From Hermatobates lingyangjiaoensis (Eukaryota > Arthropoda > Insecta > Hemiptera > Hermatobatidae): DNA of 64,000 bases. The stretch lies in NCBI GenBank assembly GCA_026182355.1, contig JAPFBL010001617.1, forward strand, positions 4,003,001-4,067,000, read 5' to 3'. The position numbers and the translations under genes are program-made. A model generated the notes under the pieces. The model made no database searches. It had not been told where the DNA came from and was given only the letters and a program-made list of their open reading frames with translations. Shown here piece by piece: positions 59,801-64,000 of this stretch. The first letter of the stretch is position 1, and every line of letters starts with the position of its first letter.

Positions 59801-62800
59801 TATCTCAATTGTTGGAAGTAATGTTTACTTGAATAGGTCTTACAATGCTGTGGAGTTCGTTTTAGATATTTAACATTAGAAAATTAAAATAGTTCTTGAA
59901 ACTATCAGATTCAATAGTTCCTTTGTTATCCAGTTTAATATTGCTTATTTTTTTTAGGGTTATTTGTAATTAAGGGCCTTAATCTTTGGAATTAAGAGAT
60001 CGCTCAATAAAGTAAATTCTCCCATTCGATGTCAGCGCAACTAAACTTCCTCCTTTTGTTTGATAACAATTACTTTTCGTTTTCCCAATAACTTTATGGT
60101 TAAAGATCTCTTTGTAAAATCATTTGTCCAGTTTATTTTTACCTTGATTGAGGTTCTTGCTTAATTTGTATATTTGATTTAGATGTCGTTTTTGTGCGGG
60201 AAATAAAAGTGTCTGAGAACTTAAGGCAGAAAGCATTGTCTCTTAAACTTCCAGAGAACTTCTATAACTATCTCGAGAATCCAAAGAAGTGTCCTGGATG
60301 CAGAGGTTGCGAATGTGATGACGAAGTAATAGCAGTTTCAGATCTACCTCCAGCTGCTGCTACTAGCCTGATGGTAAATCTTATTTTATTTTTTTATTTA
60401 TAAGTTACTTAACGTGGTGAAGTTGTGTAGTCTACTTTTTTCTGATCGTTTCGTATAACAAAGCCTAAAATTAAATTTTATTAATATTCAGAGGAATATG
60501 GATATATACAGTTGTTGATTTGAACACTGGTACAATCTATTGACTTACTGTATAGTTTAATGTATGATTTTTTTTGTCTAAGTATTTTAAATACATTTAT
60601 CAATTTATGAAAGTAAATTCCATTTATTGAAAAAGTTATTGGGTTGAAGGTGCACACTTGGTAGGCCAATTTTGTGTGTATGAGTAGTTCTATTAGTTAG
60701 ATTATGCTTTAATAATGAATAACTCTAATACTAATACAGTAATAGTATTCTAATCCTACTGTAAGAATTGGCTAATTTTTTATGAAGTTATTAGAAAATA
60801 TAGAAGTATTTAATTATTTAAGTTCCAATTATTTATTAAGTTACATGTTAAATTTATACTACAATTACTGAATTAAGAACTATATAATAGTTTATGCAGG
60901 CAAAGTAAAGATAAATAAATAACAGACCATATTTAATATGACACGTTTTTTTTTTGGATGGATATGAATAATAGTTTTTATTTATCATAAAATCATAATG
61001 GCCCTTTTTTCTGGACAATATAAAACAACAATATTGCTGAAATAAAATTATCTCTGAAGTCAGTTACCTTATCAATTTAAACTGAAACTGATTATTGTTA
61101 TGTTTCTATTTCTTTAATCTTATTAGATAAATTAACGCAATTGGTTGTTAATGATATGTTTAATCAAAGATTTTCATTTTATCAGTCGTATAGATTTTGT
61201 TTCCTGCTCCACAATTCATGTTTAAATGTTTTAAATCTATTATTGATTCGATTTCTTACTCTGTTGGTTGTAGGGTTTTAGCTTGCAATTCTATTATATT
61301 TCACCGTTTTGTATATGAATGACACTTTACTTAATTGTTGTCAATCCATTCCTTACTAGAACCACAAGATATCGGTAAAAGTTATTTATGTTATATTTTT
61401 CATGTATTAAAATTATTAACATTAAATTTTCATCACATTCAAAATTTCGAATTCAATCGTGAAAAGACAAATTTTACCTTACCCAATTACGGAATACCTT
61501 AGATCCTATATGCTTTGGAGTATTGGTTTTAATACTTCTCTCGATTATCACTGACATTATTAGAAGTAAAGGCATTACTATATTTCTATCAGAATAATGA
61601 CAATCATGACTACCTACCTCCCCTCTCCCATCTAATTACTCTCTAAATCATTATTTATTTAAATAATGCAAAATGTAATATAAAATCAACGTTACAGAGA
61701 AAAAATATGTTTCAGTTATTTGGGAAGTTTGATTTCAAGTGAAAGTGGCAGAGACATTCTCCTTAAATTGTTAATGAAACCAGCCGTTTCAATTTTGTAA
61801 ACATGATTCATTTTCTCTCACATTGGCACCCATTGCGTAGGTAGTATACACTGAAGATTATATGTGATACTGGCATCGCACTCGGTATACCAGCATTCAC
61901 CATAATATATCATGTGTTAGAATCATTCAACCTTAGTCTGCCGGTAATGTAATATAATTTTAGAGATTCGTCTTTTTCTTTCTTCTTTATTTATTATTAT
62001 TTTGAGGGTATAACAACATGAAATGTTTATTCTAAGTACGTTTTATTGATGGTGTGACACCTTTTTGGAGTACCGTTTTTTACTTTTTAATATATTATTT
62101 AAAAGTTATCAAGGTCTATTGCAGTGTGTGGAATCATTATTTTTCTATGATCTGTTTTCAGGAAAAAGACTTCGCTAAATCTGAAGAGAATCACGGATCT
62201 CCGTTACTAGTAAATCCTGTTTCCAAATTTGGCAGTTCCACACCTGTCACTGATAAATCTGAAGGGAGTCACAGATCTCCGTTACTAGTAAATGCTGTTA
62301 CCAAATTGGACAGTTCTACATCTGTCACAACGGCTTCACCTTTAAGCCTGACTTTCACCTTAAACCAACAAAAAGGTGCCTCCTCTTCTAACAACATGAC
62401 CTCAGAACCATCTATTTCCATCTCTGGTGGTCCACTATTTCCTAATCAAACATCCTTCAGTGACTTAAGCAGGAAGCCTTCTATTTTTGGCGGTGCACCA
62501 TTGGATAAGTCAATTGAAAGTTTCTCATTTAGTTCTTGTCCATTAGTAAATTCCAGTAGTACAGGTTTCAACTTTAGACAACCTGTCACTAACTCACTAC
62601 CTTTTCCAAAGTTGACAGAAGGTCAATCAGAAGTTGAAGTTGTAAAAAGTCCTGCAGAAAGTTCTAGTGATTCTATAGCTCCCAATGATGGTGAAAAAGC
62701 AGGAAATGTAGAATTTACGTTTCAACCTCTAAATCAGATATTGACATCTGAAAACAATATGACTAATTCGACCTCTCTGTCTGGTCCCTTTTTTGGAAAT

Positions 62801-62997
62801 CAGAAACAAACCATCAGTTTAGCATCTACCTCAGGTAAAATAGTAAAATTTTTATGTATTGGTATGAATTTACTATACTTTACTGTATTATATTTGGTAC
62901 TTTTCAGGTATGTCAAGCTCCAAGCCGACTAGTAATTCCATTGATTATATATTCCAGAATGTCTTGGCTCAGCAAAACATTCAGGGTACTAAACAGG
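35898..62997 (+). CDS. RanBP2 (Nup358): RanBP2/Nup358 nucleoporin, 5' part (23 exons, continues past the window)
   Basis: Exons: 35898-35969, 36390-36615, 36956-37129, 37449-37624, 38200-38336, 40340-40472, 42181-42373, 45819-45925, 47230-47350, 47851-48129, 48795-48918, 49530-49701, 50245-50390, 50535-50685, 50820-51072, 52137-52270, 52902-54864, 54947-55092, 58638-58701, 58835-58888, 60183-60373, 62162-62834, 62908-62997. All introns are GT-AG and every phase joins, giving 1,926 codons without a stop. Seen: an N-terminal TPR (residues 59-92) in a long helical solenoid, a probable coiled coil near 870-935, a Ran-binding domain (about 1212-1323), one RanBP2-type zinc finger (about 1448-1470) and FG dipeptides. 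The protein forms the cytoplasmic filaments of the nuclear pore and binds RanGTP. Further Ran-binding domains are expected beyond the window. Confidence 0.92.
36390..36615 (+). CDS. RanBP2 (Nup358): Nup358 exon 2, TPR-containing
   Basis: Encodes residues 25-99. The pattern GYKILGQAYEGLKEFDKAI, then YENSFKNDP, is a TPR with the usual small/large residue positions (G-Y..LG.AY....F..AI..Y...). This matches the N-terminal TPR domain of metazoan Nup358 in position and spacing. Confidence 0.88.
37714..37742. repeat. Run of 29 cytosines in intron 4 of Nup358
   Basis: An uninterrupted C run, 37714-37742, within AT-rich intron sequence. Its complement is a G run able to form quadruplexes. The true length may be uncertain because of sequencing slippage. 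Confidence 0.9.
38540..40215 (-). pseudogene. hAT/ZBED-like transposase relic in intron 5 of Nup358
   Basis: Minus-strand islands in order: ILDESTDQTD and LNICTKYLG near 39480-39550; a KKGKDIYETLKKIALE stretch near 39370-39420; a CITHQKASSL stretch near 39255-39290 (the C..H.(E)AL signature); and an N-terminal helix frame at 38947-39189. This order is that of hAT-derived ZBED/SCAND3-type transposases. The possible ends share CCAGAG and CGGCTTAT in inverted orientation (38577-38602 and about 40180-40210), without a clear 8-bp duplication. Confidence 0.5.
40985..41354. mobile_element. MITE with GTACCTCGG-type ends in intron 6 of Nup358
   Basis: The right end reads on the minus strand CAGTGGTACCTCGG, followed by a gactttgaaatcgacaaatc region. 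The left end reads TAGTAGCACCTTGGATCTCG with attcgttccag and ttttcccataagaaat. The ends match over about 14 positions with substitutions. This sequence type recurs in many animal genomes as a non-autonomous DNA transposon. No target duplication was identified. Confidence 0.5.
42391..42426. repeat. (TC)n microsatellite, target of a hAT insertion
   Basis: Eighteen TC units abut the left end of the hAT element. A second TC tract (about 44367-44398) followed by (TA)n lies just beyond its right end, so the element interrupted one microsatellite in intron 7 of Nup358. Confidence 0.9.
42427..44360 (+). mobile_element. hAT element, internally deleted, inserted in (TC)n
   Basis: Terminal inverted repeat CAGTGTTGCCACTTT at 42427-42441 and, inverted, at 44346-44360. 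The 8-bp flanks tctctctc (42419-42426) and tatctatc (44361-44368) match at six positions, fitting a target duplication altered by microsatellite mutation. Subterminal regions are rich in tctagat/atctaga repeats, common in hAT elements as transposase-binding sites. The coding remnant is listed separately. Confidence 0.85.
42900..43986 (+). pseudogene. hAT transposase with internal deletion
   Basis: A BED-like zinc finger region appears near 42960-43075 (AFCKYCNCKLKAK, then H..T.KH) with an in-frame stop. The frame 43209-43685 includes YSLLLDESNDIS and GIGIDNASVMVG (catalytic-region motifs of hAT transposases). In the overlapping frame 43645-43986, CHSLQLAIERVFSSMNYIK joins the mid-protein C..H motif directly to the C-terminal RVFS segment. 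The large helical insertion and the third catalytic residue are therefore missing, and the protein cannot be active. Confidence 0.8.
44440..44697. mobile_element. PLE-type ends in (TC)n(TA)n with 34-bp inverted arms
   Basis: After the composite (TC)n(TA)n tract come ctcacttttcaatatttcga and, on the minus strand, CTGAGAA plus a GACCG/CGGTC stem and GAAA (44493-44541), a hammerhead-like order with a variant core. Then 44573-44606 and 44663-44697 form inverted arms around two TATATA tracts. Confidence 0.5.
44707..44961. repeat. PLE-type end as a long hairpin, arms about 116 bp
   Basis: 44707-44822 and 44846-44961 are near-reverse complements around a 23-bp loop. In the right arm: ctctttTCTC, CTGAAGA, GGAT/ATCC stem, GAAA, palindromic AATT and GAG, where CTC/GAG can form stem I. 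In the left arm the core is altered. The single-copy relative is at 34.8 kb. (TA)n follows on the right. Confidence 0.75.
45000..45130. repeat. PLE family A end, short inverted dimer
   Basis: On the minus strand, about 45040-45110 carries the TGGG, GAC, CTGACGA and acggttga parts of family A. The GAAA has become GAGA here. A short reverse copy follows (gttgggttttgactctgac at about 45112-45132), so the segment folds back on itself. It lies in intron 7 of Nup358. Confidence 0.6.
47808..47832. repeat. (TA)n microsatellite before Nup358 exon 10
   Basis: A TATATA tract ends about 20 bp upstream of the polypyrimidine acceptor of exon 10 (exon start 47851). No inserted element is seen at this tract, unlike most other long TA tracts in the window. 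Confidence 0.8.
52902..54864 (+). CDS. RanBP2 (Nup358): Nup358 exon 17: coiled coil, first Ran-binding domain, zinc finger
   Basis: The largest exon (1,963 nt, residues 867-1520). It has a heptad-like start (around LEQTRFVLDRLEGILFEQR) and a Gln/Pro/Ser-rich disordered stretch. The Ran-binding domain begins at VFECNPQVFHF and contains WKERGVGLLKILKN, RIIMRRDKTFKVCVNH and WIWCATDYADG, the canonical landmarks. The zinc finger starts W-E-C-x2-C and ends C-L-A-C at 54648-54710. The start of the exon is fixed by the acceptor ttatttcag and phase 0 from exon 16. Confidence 0.93.
55093..56050 (+). other. Nup358 intron 18, nothing recognised
   Basis: AT-rich intron sequence before the hAT and mariner remnants. 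Only short frames are present. Confidence 0.5.
56060..56595 (+). pseudogene. hAT transposase C-terminal relic in Nup358 intron 18
   Basis: Near 56195-56240 are STYLGPGYKNF (a decayed YLDPRYK motif) and, after a frame change, KKYLSASIVIENERPFSVVG followed by ITKRNRL at about 56437-56535. The latter is the hAT C-terminal ERvFS..g.i...R..L segment. No ends could be identified. A mariner lies immediately downstream. Confidence 0.65.
56598..57513 (+). mobile_element. mariner element, 916 bp, internally deleted
   Basis: Inverted ends of about 30 bp begin CGAGGTGTGTAAATAAA (56598 onward) and their complement ends at 57513, with TA on both sides (56596-56597, 57514-57515), the standard mariner target duplication. 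Full mariners are about 1.3 kb, so some 350-400 bp are missing, consistent with the deleted transposase. Confidence 0.92.
56773..57452 (+). pseudogene. mariner transposase (DD34D), deleted and frameshifted
   Basis: 56773-57174 encodes the paired helix-turn-helix DNA-binding part (AIKFCFRLGHNATETFEKLQ, then FRWFKEFSEGRESIEDEPRS and the second helix to MRK). The sequence then jumps, out of frame, to HDNTPCHTA near 57140 and continues through YSPDLSPCDFFLFPRLKNHL to the end at 57452. The second and third catalytic Asp are kept and are separated by exactly 34 residues. The first Asp lies in the deleted part. No active protein is possible. Confidence 0.9.
57516..58637. other. Rest of Nup358 intron 18
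   Basis: AT-rich sequence. The only item of note is the 130-codon minus-strand open frame at 57967-58359, listed separately. Confidence 0.45.
57967..58359 (-). CDS. Unassigned 130-codon ORF with one membrane segment
   Basis: An open minus-strand frame inside Nup358 intron 18. Near its C-terminal third it has a basic stretch (RKNWNKK) followed by a strongly hydrophobic segment (LYIFLLILSTSMVLITISFF), the layout of a type II membrane anchor. I recognise no family. It is long for chance in this AT-rich context but not conclusive. It could be a nested gene, a fragment of one, or a chance frame. Confidence 0.2.
   Translation of the reverse strand: MNQAVLSVWLNMTSLAEGFKNKNYFIIQIHCLTSYIFLISRPVQRNSSIVNGKLNSVLHCYRKTITNLPHTRDMRKNWNKKLYIFLLILSTSMVLITISFFTKNYPATTDVTIKVERVLTYISTVLRYYY
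58889..60182 (+). other. Nup358 intron 20, nothing recognised
   Basis: AT-rich intron sequence with T- and A-runs. No ORF or repeat motif that I can support. Confidence 0.5.
60183..60373 (+). CDS. RanBP2 (Nup358): Nup358 exon 21: conserved LP..F motif and Cys cluster
   Basis: Contains VVFVREIKVSENLRQKALSL, KLPENFYNY and CPGCRGCECDDE. The VI.V.E...(..)A..L.LP..FF pattern is the conserved linker motif found between Ran-binding domains of RanBP2 proteins. The CxxCxxCxC cluster could bind metal, but it is not a RanBP2-type zinc finger. Confidence 0.8.
60374..62161 (+). other. Nup358 intron 21, nothing recognised
   Basis: AT-rich intron sequence without recognisable transposon or gene content. 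Confidence 0.5.
62162..62834 (+). CDS. RanBP2 (Nup358): Nup358 exon 22: Ser/Thr-rich FG region
   Basis: Encodes about 224 residues rich in Ser, Thr, Asn and Pro with scattered FG (SKFGSS, SIFGGAP, PFFGNQ) and a duplicated segment (HGSPLLVN/HRSPLLVN about 23 residues apart). Such regions bind transport receptors. The open frame upstream of 62162 is intron: the acceptor is tgttttcag at 62161. Confidence 0.85.
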
Positions 62998-63284
62998 GTA
63001 ATTTTGGTTGATTAATTATTTAGTTATAATTAAAGTGCTTCCTTTTCACTTTTCTTTTAAGTGAAAAGGACTTTGTCATTAATAGTATTTAGTCATGCTA
63101 GAGTAAGAAAAAGGTTCAGTATAACATTGTATGAAAAAAAATGTTTTCTGCTTATTAAATAATGTTATGTTTGAGCTAAACGTTATGGACATATATGGAA
63201 TATATGGTGAGAGTACCATACACCTGCCTGTCCGCATTTAAGCAAAATAGATAACTTTTAATGGTTTTAGTTCTTTGTATGTAA

Positions 63285-64000
63285 TCTATACTATTATATA
63301 AATGAGAATATCTTCTTGTACGGTATCTGTCTGTACGACTTAATTGCTACCTGCTAATGAACAGTATCGAATTAATAACTGGACATATCTAATAGCTTGA
63401 ATTAAATTACAGCGAGGAACAGTCTGGTTATGGCAAGTGACATTCGTCCAACTCTGCCTGTTATCCCAAGAGGAACTCGTACTGGTTGGATGAAAGCAAG
63501 GCTTAAGTCATCTTACCTGTAGAAGCATGAGAAAAAATTAAGCCTTTCTACTAACATGAGACCTTATCTCCATGGAGATGAAACTGCTAATACATTTTCT
63601 CAAAAACTTCAACTGGGTGATGGAAGGGTTCCTAATGAAGATCGTTCTATTAAAATGAGCCCACTCTCAATAGTTGTGGCATAAGCTGAAAAATTAAAGA
63701 ATAAAGTATTCCCAAACTTAGATCAGAACTTTAGAACTTAGATCCATAAACAAAAATGGATTTATGAAAACTCTTATCTTAGCACCAAAAAATGTTCCTA
63801 TTGGAAACATGAACTCACAGCTACTTCAGCTATTACCTGACACTGCAACTATTTACAAATCTGTAGATGCAGTTCTAGATCAAAACAATGTTCACTCCCC
63901 TGTAGATTTTCTAAACTCTCTCGGATCACCCGTAGGAGCTCCCATCATCTTGCTTCGAAACCTGTATCAACGAAAAATTTGCAATGGGATAAGATTAGTG
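63285..64000 (+). mobile_element. Helitron fragment: helicase C-terminal part, runs off the window
   Basis: In frame (with two stops) the sequence shows LPVIPRGTRTGWMKARLKSS, LSLSTNMRPYLHGDETANTF, then LQLGDGRVPNED, VFPNLDQN, LILAPKNVPIGNMN, IYKSVDAV, PVDFLNSLGSP and GAPIILLRNL...CNGIRL. This is the order of the PIF1-like helicase end of Helitron Rep-helicase proteins. Upstream, at 63285, TCTATACTATTATATAAA preceded by A resembles a Helitron 5' end (TC, inserted between A and T). If so, the element is internally deleted. It lies in the intron after Nup358 exon 23. Confidence 0.75.

Noticed and set aside
62054..62161. A start codon for a separate gene at 62054
   Set aside because: This is intron ending in a tgttttcag acceptor; the reading frame belongs to exon 22 of Nup358.

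Overview
The window is AT-rich nuclear DNA of an invertebrate animal, probably an arthropod. The evidence is spliced genes with GT-AG introns, a 255-residue beta-type carbonic anhydrase (a family that most invertebrates have and vertebrates lack), a RanBP2/Nup358 nucleoporin gene, and a dense mix of animal transposons (Polinton, Penelope-like, hAT, mariner, Helitron, LINEs). The species cannot be named from the sequence. Both host genes are on the + strand, and almost everything else is transposon-derived.

Region by region. 1-9.2 kb holds a broken hAT transposase split by a 9-bp minisatellite, remnants of Penelope-like elements (PLEs) with a GIY-YIG endonuclease, and a PLE inverted dimer at 4916-6379 with a 12-bp target duplication. 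9257-23768 is a complete beta-carbonic anhydrase gene; six exons join in frame to 255 codons plus stop. Its introns hold hairpin-shaped PLE ends in (TA)n tracts, a GC-richer block of unknown origin, a deleted Polinton/Maverick (16679-19782) and a decayed PLE (about 20010-22520). 24-35 kb is intergenic: LINE relics on both strands, a tRNA-like segment, a hAT MITE with a perfect 8-bp duplication, and a second copy of the repeat family seen at 4.6-6.5 kb. 35898-62997 and beyond is the 5' part of the RanBP2/Nup358 gene: 23 exons and 1,926 codons with no frame break, running off the right edge. Its introns contain three hAT remnants, a deleted mariner, MITEs and, at the right edge, a Helitron helicase fragment.

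The two most notable systems are as follows. (1) A 3.1-kb Polinton derivative has about 573-bp terminal inverted repeats, AG...CT ends and a perfect 6-bp target duplication. It keeps two intact overlapping ORFs, the second a stand-alone phospholipase A2-like protein of the parvovirus VP1 type, and a truncated integrase with a chromodomain-like end. (2) There is a recurring set of PLE ends that can fold as hammerhead ribozymes with palindromic stem III, often present as head-to-head hairpins in (TA)n microsatellites.

Exon boundaries were read by eye from splice signals, reading phase and family similarity. Assignments of old transposon relics rest on short conserved motifs and are correspondingly weaker.
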